Notes under the pieces: model-generated
Seen by the model: only the letters and a program-made list of their open reading frames with translations
What the model was told of the DNA's origin: nothing
Databases searched by the model: none
DNA from: Acanthopleura granulata
Taxonomy: Eukaryota > Mollusca > Polyplacophora > Chitonida > Chitonidae
DNA: 64,000 bases
Assembly (NCBI GenBank): GCA_016165875.1
Contig: JABBOT010000029.1
Coordinates: 2,650,639-2,714,638, forward strand
Direction: 5' to 3'
In this document: positions 46,400-55,879 of the stretch, piece by piece
Layout: each line of letters begins with the position of its first letter
How positions within the stretch are numbered: position 1 is the first letter of the stretch
Translations under genes and position numbers: made by a program

Positions 46400-49300
46400 G
46401 ACCTCTTCCTCCAAAACGCAAGAAGAGGAGTAAGAGAACGAAGGCCATTGAGGGAGAATTTCACCCCGTCCTTAAAACTTTCCGAACCACCAAGGACTAC
46501 CACAAAGAGGCTCTAGATCTGCCTGAGGGTGCTAAGGCAGATAAGCCCATAATCGAGGAAAAAGCCCGGGCAATGAGAAGGTATCTCCATAGCTGGCAGA
46601 TGGTTGTACCCGAAAGTCATCCCCAAGGTGCAGATTCTAGAACTTTCCTTGAACAGGTGCGCCCCCAGATCCAAGAAAAGCTTGAACAAGAACTCGGAGC
46701 CCTCAGAGGTGTAAAGTTTCAACTCTCCCTCAAGGTCCAGCTCCGAAAGAATAGGCCTGAAGGTGGTAAGGAGTACACCGATGCTGCTCTCCTCCACAAG
46801 CAGGAGACTGTTCTACAGAAGATGAGATAAGTAAGGTACTACACAAGGCTTTCCTCACATCCTGAAGAAGTGGACGCAGAAAGGATCAGGATGGATCGTC
46901 GATCGAGTGAAAGCTCCACGGCTGGACATAGCCCGATACCAGCCGCTGAGAAGTGGCTCTTACATGCCACTTCCAGGAGCTACCAGGAATAAGAAAGCAG
47001 TTATGAACCTGAAGAGCAAGGACGACCACTGCCTCCGTTGGACACTTCGGTCTCCCTTTTTCCCGACTGAAGATAATGTGGACAGACCCACAAAATACCC
47101 AACTGAGGATGGCCAAAATTTTGAAGGGATCGACACCCCAACTCCGATCCCCCAGATCCCGAGGGTTGAGAAACAAAACAACCTGGCTATCAACGTATTC
47201 CGTTTGGAGAAAGGGCTTGTCGTCCACAGCCTAAGGAAGCAGCCAACAGGCTAGCCCCTCATCACTCTAATTTTGATTGAGAAGGCTGGGAAATACCACT
47301 ATACTTGAATCAAACACCTCAACCGCCTACTCTATGAGCAGAGCAAGCACCGGGAGTGCAAGCACTTCTGCGAGCGATGCCTCCATGGCTATTCCCGAGA
47401 AAACTTCCTGGAAGCCCACAAACCGGAATGCCGTTGGATTGCTGTGAAGGTAGAGATGCCGCAAGAGGATAAAAACAAGTTCACATTCCAGAACCACCAC
47501 AAGCAGCTCTCAACACCTTACATCATCTATGCCGACTTCGAGGCTCCAACCTCCAAAATCGAGGGCGCCGGTCTGAACATCACTAAAAGCAACACAAGGA
47601 AACACAGGCACATGAGGCTTGCAGTTATTGCAACATCGTGATGCGATGTGATCGGTAGGCAGAGTACCGTAGTGCCAATGCAGCAGAGCACCTCTTCCAA
47701 GCTCTCCAAGAAGAGGAGCGGAAGATCAAGATGGTGCCAGATAACCAGAAAGACATAGCAATTTCCCAAGAGGACTGGTGGGCATACAACAGGGCCTCTA
47801 CCTGCCATGTCTGTGAAAAGCCACTTTTAGTTGCAGGGCAATGGGATTCTGTCCACGACCACTGCCACATCACCTGAAAATATAGGGGTGCTGCACACAA
47901 TGCGTGCCACTTGAAGCTGCTGCTAACCCCCCAAAACTACCAAAACCCCAGTGGCCTTCCACAACCTGCGGGGCTATGACTGTCACCTGCTGATGCAAGC
48001 GCTTTCGAAGGTATATCCTGTATCCCGAACAACAGCCAGAAATACATTTCCTTCCTGGGGCAGTTCTCCTTCATCGACAGCGCCCTGTTCTTGCTGGTAT
48101 CTTTCGACAAGCCAACCAATCCAAGGCCTTCCAGGTCACAGCGCGGTATGTATCAAGACGTGAACTGCTGATGCGCAAGAGTGTTTACCCTATGAATACA
48201 TGGACTCCTGGCAACCTTTTGGTGAATCTCAGCTCCCCACAAAGCAAGTCTTCCACGCACATCGGCGATGAGGATTACGCCCATGTGCAAAAGGTCTGGA
48301 AGACCTTCGACTGATAAACCATCGGGTACTACTATGACCTCTACAACTGCACTGATGTACTTCTGATGGCAGATGTCTGCGAGACGTTCCGGAAGACCCA
48401 GGGCATTATCACAGCAGAACTGGTCTCTCCTCGGATGATCTCCTCAAGAAAACAGCCATAGAGCTTGAACTGTTGCCAGACTACGACCAGCTCCTCCTCA
48501 TCTAGAAGGGAATGAGATGGGGTGCCTCGATGGTCTGAAAGCGTCAATTCCGGAATAACAACCCCAGGGTCAAAGGGTATGACCCAAAGAAACCTAACAG
48601 CCACATCCAGTATCTGGATGCCAAAAACGTTTACGGCTGGGCGATGAGAGAGCTTCTGCCAACAGGTAACTTTCGGTGGGTGAAAAACTGCGATCAACTC
48701 GCAAAAACCATCCCAGAGCATCTGGCGGATCTGGAGTACACAGAAGAGCTGCATAAGGTGCACAACTCTTACCAGCTAGCTCCAAAGCGCATTGTAGTTC
48801 CTATAGAGTGGATGTCGGAGAACCAGCACAATCTCCTTGGAATTGTGGTGGCACCTACTGAGGCTGAGAAGCTGGTCCCTAACCTCCTCGATAAGGAAAG
48901 TTATGTGCTTCACTGCCAAAACTTACAACTGTCTCTTTATCCACCTGAAAAGGATCTATCGTCCTCTCGACTTCCGACAAAGCCCCTGGATTGAACCCTA
49001 CATCCGAATGAATACCGAGCTCTGCAAAAGGACGATGAGTGATTTCGAGAAGGACCTCTACAGTCTCATGAACAACTCTGTTTTCGAAAAGACCAATGAA
49101 AACCTCCGCAATCGAGTACACATCAAACTCGTGTGTCCAAGCGAAGAAGACAAACTCAGGAGCATTTTCGCCTGCACACCCTTCGCCAGAGCCAACTTCG
49201 ACAACGACCTGGCAGCGACTCAGGTTCAAAAAAGCCGTCTAACCCATAACCTCCCAGTCTATGTGGGCTGAGCATCCTGAACTTCTCGAAGAACCTAACG

Positions 49301-49665
49301 TTCGACTTCTACTACAAAATCAGATGAAGGCTCAGGGTGAAGATAACTGTCAGCTTCTCCACCACGGACTCGAGATCCAGACCGAGGCCAAGCACACACA
49401 CCTCTACGACACGTCCGACTACCCAGTGGATGAATTACTCCAATAAAAATTCCAACAAAAATTTCTTAGGTAAGATGAAAGATGTATGTGCTGGGCGTCC
49501 AATAGCCGAGTATGTTCACCTGCGTCCTAAGATGCATAGCATCCTTGAGACTAGCGGCCACAACATCAAAAGAGCCAAAGGTGTTAAAACGAATGTTGTG
49601 AAAAAAACATATCAGACATGAGCAGTACAAAGAGGCTCTTTTCGAAAACCAGACCCTCTGCCAAC
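46400..49665 (+). pseudogene. polB: Polinton-type DNA polymerase B, broken
   Basis: The N-terminal part (46400-47254) has FQLSLKVQLRK, then a KDDHCLRW...PTEDG.NFEGID block and EKQNNLAINVF. A Cys/His region (CKHFCERCLHGYS) precedes exonuclease motif I, YADFEAPTS (47529). Next is an HNH-like segment CHVCEKPL...VHDHCHIT..YRGAAHNACH (47804-47912), Exo II FHNLRGYDCHLLM and Exo III YNCTDVLLMADV (48348). Polymerase motif A reads YLDAKNVYGWAM (48616), motif B region LMNNSVFEKTNEN (49066). Motif C (normally DTDS) reads TTDS after indels near 49360. At least eight frame breaks. The C-terminus is lost near 49660 where integrase antisense begins. Confidence 0.85.
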
Positions 49666-50571
49666 CGCCTCCGTCCTGCGTCCTCCGGGGACAAACACGC
49701 GCTGCGGGCCATCTAGAAGATAGTATAACACAGGCTCCAGGGGTTTAGTTACCGAGCGCCCGGGTCGGTACACATCCAGGGATCACACTGGATCCGTCGT
49801 GCGACAGCGACCACCCTCCAGCTCACCGGGCTGATACAGATAGCGAACGCCAATCCCAGAAGGGAGCTTTTGTTCACGAAGGCCAACTGGCCGGCGTGGA
49901 ACAGTGGAAGAGGCCTTTGTGTCATCGTTTTTGTCTTCATGGCGTCATAAGGCCGCTTGGCAGTGAGTCGGGTCACTTCTCCGTTCTAAACCGTCACGAC
50001 CGCTTCACCCACTCAGAGTAACGCCCATAAGGAAACGGCATCTCTTCGGTGTCTTTGGTTCCCGTACAGCTGCTCGGGCAGGGTCCGGTTAAACCAGTCA
50101 ACGATCCCCTGATTCGGACGGATGGCCACACGCCCACCCATGACAAAAACCCCATCCTTCGCGAGTAGCTGAGGATCGCCCTGCAGCAGTCTAGGCCCCC
50201 TAAGAGGCCCCCGCTCATAGATACGCCCCAGGGCAGGTTGTGGTTAGGGGCTTAGCTCCTTTGAATCGGCTGGAAACATCGACGACTGTGAGGGCATACT
50301 TGTAGGTGTGCCAGCCCACCTGGTCGTATGGTTGAAAGAGCAGGTCAGCTTGTTGAACCTCATTTGGTGCAGCAACATTAAATTTTGGGCCTGGAATATG
50401 CAGCGGGGTTGGTAGGAAAATGTGCTAGTTTTTTTTCAACCAATCGCGAGCTGTGCCTTCAGAGCCCTTCGCAGCAGAAGCTAGTTTCTTGATGGCGGCA
50501 ATGCCTCTCCTGTAGCCCCTTGGGGCTATAGTATCTATCTTTGATAGACCAATAAACAATTGGTCAGACAT
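49640..50571 (-). pseudogene. Polinton integrase (retroviral-type), broken
   Basis: Start Met at 50571 (MSDQLFIGLSKIDTIAPRGY). The N-terminal part leads to HIPGPKFNVAAPNEVQQADL with the first catalytic Asp, then YALTVVDVSSRFKGAKPLT. A frame change leads to LLQGDPQLLAKDGVF (second Asp) and RPNQGIVDWFNRTL, where the expected catalytic Glu is Asp. The C-terminus (49749-49976) has VTRLTAKRPYDAM, LAFVNKSSLLGLAF and an SPVSWRV region, with another frame break. It would insert the element at random sites. Its 3' end abuts the truncated polymerase end. Confidence 0.8.
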
Positions 50572-50631
50572 GGTAGTAGGCACCATAAGCAAGGTATTTT
50601 AACAAACTGGTAAATTCCCACCAGGCGGCAG

Positions 50632-51052
50632 TCACAGACTCAGGCAGCTACATAGTCGTCGGGTCGGGCCTTCCAGCACCGTTGCTGCGAAACGCATGGC
50701 GGGCTTTTCGTCCTGCCGCCACAGTTCGAGCGACTTTTGTGCGCTATCTATCAGTACCGTGGTCGCAGGACCAGGAATCTTGTTGTGGCGGCACAGTAGC
50801 CGAACTCTACCATCGCGGAGTATAGCTGTTGATGAGGCAAAGACGAAGCTCATCATTAATCCATTCCAGACGCTTTGTCCTCTTTTGAAACCACGCCGCC
50901 TGCGCGGGCTGGAGTTGTTCTATAGCTTCATCGTGACGTCTACGCTCCGCATCGAACGTTGAGCTTCGAAGAGTTGAGAAGAGAAAGTTACTACCTGTGA
51001 AACCAAGTGCAATTACGAGAGCACCCGCAATCATCATTGCGATCGAGGCCAT
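50632..51052 (-). pseudogene. Small membrane-anchored coiled-coil ORF (Polinton accessory)
   Basis: 81 codons from Met 51052: one N-terminal hydrophobic segment (MASIAMMIAGALVIALGF), then a charged helix with RRRHDEAIEQLQ and KRLEWINDEL. I recall similar small proteins accompanying Polintons in invertebrates; unverified. The 3' part continues frameshifted to about 50632. The start is 4 bp beyond the stop of the next ORF, so it is read as a pair on the same strand. Confidence 0.5.
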
Positions 51053-51054
51053 TT

Positions 51055-51393
51055 CTACTTCAAAATATATGTTGGAATGATCCTCTGTTTAATTACCATG
51101 TCCTTGGTTGCCATCGCGAGGACCACGTCCACGGCCACCCCGATATCACGGGGAGTGAAGTCTAGCTTGGGAGAGGCACCTCCAATGACCATCTTACCCA
51201 ATCTGGAATATCTCATGGCTAAGACTGAGACTTCGCTGTGATACAACTGTGATCCAGCAGTCTCGGAAACAGGCTCTCTCCGTTCTGGGGCCCTTGCTGT
51301 CCTGCTGTAGCAGCACCATGGTGTTTCTGTTTCATAGTCGTTCCTGTTTGACCTTCTTGGCATCCCGGCCGCCACCTTCTTCGAGTCTTTCAT
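51055..51393 (-). CDS. Polinton accessory ORF, 112 codons
   Basis: The C-terminal half carries KMVIGGASPKLDFTPRDIGV then AMATKDMVIKQRIIPTYILK, a pattern I recall from other invertebrate Polintons as a small protein of unknown function. The N-terminal half is basic and may be out of its original frame. The stop lies 2 bp upstream of the next minus-strand start (51052), a compact spacing typical of a viral-like block. Confidence 0.5.
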   Translation of the reverse strand: MKDSKKVAAGMPRRSNRNDYETETPWCCYSRTARAPERREPVSETAGSQLYHSEVSVLAMRYSRLGKMVIGGASPKLDFTPRDIGVAVDVVLAMATKDMVIKQRIIPTYILK

Positions 51394-51611
51394 TTCCTGA
51401 AACTGAATTTTTTTCCGTATTGACTCATGTTTATTAATTAACCATTTTTTCCTGTAGACATTATGAACTAATGCAAGTATATAATTTCTTCAATACATTG
51501 GCGGATTTTAGGTTGGACCCTCTAGACTGATCTTGATATTGACGAGCCAGATGATGACTGGACGCAAGAGACCTCGTTCTCTTCAGGAGCGGAGCAGCCC
51601 AGGAAAAGAGA

Positions 51612-52530
51612 GTGAAAACACAATCATTTGCGCGTGAACTCACACGGACAACGGTATATGGCTATTATAAGGCCATTGAGGAACAATACGGGGTGGCCCC
51701 GGCTGCGGGCAGATATTATTCTGATTTCGAGTTGGTCAATAATCGACTATGCCATGTGGCGTATCCCAACTTTGAGATTATCAGCAAAAGTACAGGCAAG
51801 GCACTCCCGCTTTCGACACTAGGAATGCGTTATGGGGTGGGTTCCGTGCGGGATGAACTTGGGTTTGTTGGCTGGAAGCGGGACACGCTGCCACCAAAAG
51901 TCGTGATAGCTCTTTAGAAAGCCAACGATGGCCTAGATGAAGCCGCGTCTACAAGGAATGTGGAACAAGCGGTGCAGGAAACATTTGAAGAGGTCGCAAC
52001 CATCGAAACCACGTTGACTGAGTCTGAGATTCAGTGGACTTTCAGCACACTCGGTGTTACCGCGCTGAACCTCCGTGAGCTGCGCGCTCTAGATAAGGCA
52101 ATGCTGCATTGCAGAATGATTGCGAGACCTGTGCAGCTCTTCGCTCGCAAATCAAGAGCATCAGGGAAACGATGCGCCGAGCTCTTCATGAGGACAGAAC
52201 TCTTGCCGAACGCCTTCGGACTTTCTTCCACGAACAGGGGGTCACCATAGCCAGCATTCTAACTGCGTTGGGTTTTGTCGCGTCGTCCCTGGTGCTTGCG
52301 CTAAGCGGGGGCTCTACGGCAGCAGTGACTCCAACTCAATCTTCTGAGCCAACCGACAAGGGCGGTCTGAAGGAGTGGATAAAAAAACACCTGCGGGACT
52401 TGGACAGCCTTCTAGCTAAGCTCGCCGGTAAAACCGCTGCGGCTCTCGCAGGTATTTTAGGGTGTATCGTCTCTTGGCTCCTCGGCGCTTTAGGCAAGGC
52501 TGTGAACTGGGTTGTCGAGGAGCGTCAAAT
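51612..52530 (+). pseudogene. Polinton accessory ORF with C-terminal hydrophobic helices
   Basis: Frames in order: 51612-51917 (ARELTRTTVYGYY, YYSDFELVNNRLCHV), 51960-52110 (VEQAVQETFEEVATIE), then 52109-52525. The last frame has CETCAALRSQIKSIR, a hydrophobic stretch ASILTALGFVASSLVLAL, a Ser/Thr linker, and a second amphipathic/hydrophobic segment ILGCIVSWLLGALGKAVNW. Two likely membrane-active segments suggest a membrane-disrupting or minor structural role; inference only. It ends where antisense of the neighbouring ORF begins (about 52525). Confidence 0.5.
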
Positions 52531-53277
52531 GCCATGCCTTCCGTGCCTAAGATACTCCTGCAGGCCTGTTCCAATGCTCTCAGGATTGCCCAAATATAAG
52601 TCCGAATGGTGTCGTTCAGTCGTCCCACGCCTGCCTGGGTAAATCCTTCAAACTTCACTAGGATAAAGGTGGCCTATGCTTGATTTGCCTCGCCGCCTTG
52701 CGAGATGAAATCGATATGAAACTTGTTTGGTGTTTGCTGGAATGATATGCGGCTAGAATCGTAGTCGTAATGCGTCTTCACGTATGCTGTCCTCGTGACA
52801 TAATAATAACCCACGACTAACCCGTCGTTTCCACTTCTTTTTTGCTGCCAGTCTGTGTGTAGGCAGACACGAAGCAAATCCCCTCGTATGCCCTCCAGTC
52901 GTAGGGATTGTCAGTCGGACTCCATGCATCGTCTTATTGGTGTGGTGTCTTAATCTATTCCAGAACACTGCGCACTCGATAGTACACGTGGAAGTGGAAT
53001 ACAGAGTTGCTTTGTGTAGAGTGGGCTATTAGGTGATTTTCCTTTGACACCCCACAACCGGTCGTGGGGCATCATAGGCGAAATTGAGCTGGTTTTGCCA
53101 CCACGCCATCAGTTGTGTGTGCCATTTCTCAACCAAGGTGTCGCTGTTGACGGTCGGTAAGGTGTAGCGTTCAAGCACCTTTTGGAAAGTTACGTCGAAA
53201 GCAACTCGCGAGTGCTTCAAGCTGGGATCTATCACCACGATTTCACTCGGCTTTACTCGAATATACCGCACCGACAT
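52525..53277 (-). pseudogene. Polinton-associated conserved ORF, frameshifted
   Basis: Start Met at 53277 (MSVRYIRVKPSEIVVIDPSL). Next come VAFDVTFQKVLERYTLP and LVEKWHTQLMAWWQNQLNFA, then frame changes carrying HFHVYYRVRSVLE, NPYDWRAYEGIC, a HTDWQQKRSGNDGL block, and a C-terminal GFTQAGVGRLNDTIRTYIWA. The original is probably about 300 or more residues. I recall the KWHTQLM..W motif in Polinton-linked proteins of unknown function; a structural role is possible but unproven. Confidence 0.5.
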
Positions 53278-54540
53278 GGTAATGGGTTACCTTCCTATTG
53301 AACAAAAACTCCTTATCAAACGTATTGCTGAATATGTTTGTTACACTTAGCGATGTTCAACATGGACGCAGTGTCTTTCTCCCCGCATGTTGGAACAATC
53401 AAGAAGGCCGTCCTTCTCGATATGACCTCGTACCAATTCTTGGCGAATATTGGCGCCGATGTAGGTTTCAGGTAGAACGATAAAGCGACAGTCAGGCGGA
53501 TATTACACCGTCTGTACCCTTGACGAAGAAGTGTTCCCACCTTTGCTGCTAAGCTGCAAATGAACAAAACTACTGGTCATGTTAGGCGGAGACTCAAAAA
53601 GAATGATATTATCAATGTGTTAGATCTAGCTGATAGCCTGAGATTCTCAAAAGCAAGAGAACCCATTGAGCCGAATAAATGAAGAAGACAAAGTACCAAA
53701 ACTGACGAACCACAAAGAAATATTTGTCCACCTAGACGAGGTGAGCGCGTCCGAAAACAAGGTCGCAGTGTGTACTAGTATTGCAAGAGGCTCTACTCTT
53801 CTGAGGTGAGTCCCTACGTTCCACGAAGGCATGAGCTCCGAAAGGAAGGTAGCATTTACCAATGCACAGTCCAAAGGACCGTCGTGTGGTCTCATGTCAC
53901 AGCTTACTGTAAAGCTGTTAAGCAATCGTGATCAACCCATAGATACGACGTGCTTAAGCGTGTGGGCCCAGTGGGCCCTAGTTGCACGGATATAGCCTTA
54001 TCGGATCTGATAAATGTCGATGTTTTTGAGCGGCAAGGGGCTGATGGAGGGAATTACGCCTTCCGACTGCGGGAGGGGTACGGGGTTTATTCCCGAAAGA
54101 AGGTGCCGATGGCATGATCCGGAGAACCTCCGAATGCCCTCCAAAAACAGCCTGGTTCTATCTCCACAGGGGAGATGGGGTCTCATTAACTCGGAGGATC
54201 CAAAATGGGAAATTTTTCTGGCTGTGACCCAGCCCCTGGTGCAAAGAGCAACGGGTGGTGTTGTGCGAAAGGTTTTTAATGGTGGTACGGATTTCCTCAC
54301 GCACATGGCCTTGGGTTGTGTTGAAATCGCCGGAAGGAGGCCATACCATATCGGAAGAGGTTCGGAGACAACATCCTGCCTCGATATCAACACACAATTT
54401 CAACACACAATTGACAGGTTACCCCCGCATTCTGGATATTGTATTGGGTCCCAATCCAGTTCCCCATCCCTTCTACATCCTTCCTGGCTTGAGGATCAAG
54501 TGGCCGAAAGAGCATGTCGGTTAAAGTGTAACTGTCCTTG
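53278..54540. other. Polinton block, decayed coding sequence not assigned
   Basis: Frames of up to 183 codons exist on both strands (54014-54565 +, 53998-54393 -), and the GC level matches the rest of the element. None contains a motif I can name. Major capsid or penton remnants could hide here. Confidence 0.4.
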
Positions 54541-54545
54541 TAAAA

Positions 54546-55246
54546 ATGGTTTCGCGATCCAGTAAGGTCGAGACAACTATAGACAATGTCCAGGCCGCTG
54601 CGGCACAAGCGGTGGAGGTGAACCGAATAAATCTGGAGCATGGGATTCAGTTGAAACGGTTAATAATAAGGACAGAACTCATGACAGATTTAGACTGGAG
54701 ATTACTGCGTCGTCTACATACAAATGGCCCAACTGTATCCAGCATTAGATCCATTTACTCCACCCCCGACTGAAAATCCGCAAGAGTATAGATTACTACA
54801 TATTATTATATTATATTAGCACTCTGAAAAAGGAGTTAGAAGGCGAAAGAGATGCCAGAGCTGCTAGATACAAAAAATATCACAGGGCAGTCAACTCAGT
54901 TGATGGTATTGATACAGCGCTACTCACGGCAAATATAGGTCTGGGAGTCCCTGGTATCGGAGTGTTCTCCACGATATTTGCGGCGCCTATCGCTATAGGC
55001 ATGGAAGGTGCGGTCTTAGCCTGGGAACTTCTCAGTAGGGTGGGTAAGTTTGTAAGCCGGCGCCTGTCCGTTAAAGGTAAGAAACACAACGAAATTCACT
55101 TACTGGTTGAGACTAAGTTTAATTCTATCACCGATCACGTCTCTAAAGCTCTAATTGACTGTAAGCTTCCGGATACCGAGCTTCAGTTAATGCTCGGTGA
55201 AGTGGAAAAATACCAGAAACGGAACAGCAGCTTCAAAAGGGTATAG
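54546..55246 (+). pseudogene. Polinton accessory ORF, helical with two hydrophobic segments
   Basis: Part one (54546-54773) begins MVSRSSKVETTIDNVQAAAA, with a heptad-like helix and a LMTDLDWRLLRRL segment. After a frame break the second part (about 54826-55246) carries YKKYHRAVNSVDGIDTALL, a Gly-rich hydrophobic pair (IGLGVPGIGVFSTIFAAPIA) and a helical C-terminus KKHNEIHLLVETKFNSITDH. I recall this C-terminal type as a common but uncharacterised mobile-element protein in invertebrate genomes. Confidence 0.5.
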
Positions 55247-55493
55247 TACATAACTCGTTTTGATTAGATAAGAAAACGAAAAAAAAGTTAGTGCAGAGGG
55301 GCGGCACGAAGCCCGCGCAGCTTTCATGAAAAAACTATCCGCCAGTTAAAGTTTTCCACAGAGAGGCGGGATACCGGATTTCGACATACTTGTAGTATTA
55401 CCCGCAAGTCGGCTATAACATGCGCCCATCACGCTTATCCAATATACTCCCTCTCCCCGCAATTGGGATCAAGTGGGGGTTAGCTTATATATT

Positions 55494-55589
55494 ATGCTCA
55501 AACTTTACAAAGGTGTACAAGACCAGACAGATGAAATCACCAGACTCAGCGATAAAATAAATAGCCTGAGTCTGGTAACCCAAGCCTAG
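55494..55589 (+). CDS. Short ORF at the right end of the element
   Basis: 31 codons (MLKLYKGVQDQTDEITRLSD...) forming one amphipathic helix, preceded by TTATATATT. It may be a fragment of a longer coiled-coil gene. Low confidence. Confidence 0.3.
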   Translation: MLKLYKGVQDQTDEITRLSDKINSLSLVTQA

Positions 55590-55629
55590 ACTGAGCCATG
55601 AGTCTTCTACTTTAGTGAAGTGCCAAGAA

Positions 55630-55870
55630 AATATCCTGATGAAAAAGAAAAGAAAAAACATTCCCCCACACCTAGAATCGAACCACCAACCTGAGCGCCG
55701 AGCAAAAGCAAAACCCTGATGAAAAAAATAGAAAAAGAAATTCCCACACCTGGGCTCGAATCACCAACCTGAACGCCGAGCAAAAGCCAAAGCGTGATGA
55801 AAAAAAGGAGAAAAAAGAAAAAATCCCACACCTGGGATCGAACCACCAACCTAAGCGCCAAGCAAAAGCC
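55630..55870 (-). repeat. Three tandem tRNA-3'-half-like units (about 79 bp)
   Basis: On the minus strand each unit reads TTTTGCTCGGCG..CAGGTTGGTG followed by a B-box-like sequence (GGTTCGATTCT, GATTCGAGCCC, GGTTCGATCCC) and AGGTGTGGG, then an A/T-rich spacer. The first two units are 80 bp apart and the next 78 bp. No matching A box or full cloverleaf is visible. Confidence 0.5.
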
Positions 55871-55879
55871 GGGTATGTT

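Larger units (their letters stand above)
45300..55600. mobile_element. Degenerate Polinton/Maverick (or adintovirus-like) element
   Basis: About 10 kb that is visibly more GC-rich than its surroundings. It holds a protein-primed family B DNA polymerase (+), a retroviral-type integrase (-) and several accessory frames I associate, from memory, with invertebrate Polintons. The polymerase/integrase combination is the hallmark of these elements. I could not find long terminal inverted repeats, a packaging ATPase, a protease or a major capsid gene by eye. Frameshifts, stops and tail-to-tail fusions show a dead, rearranged copy. The boundaries are approximate. Confidence 0.72.
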
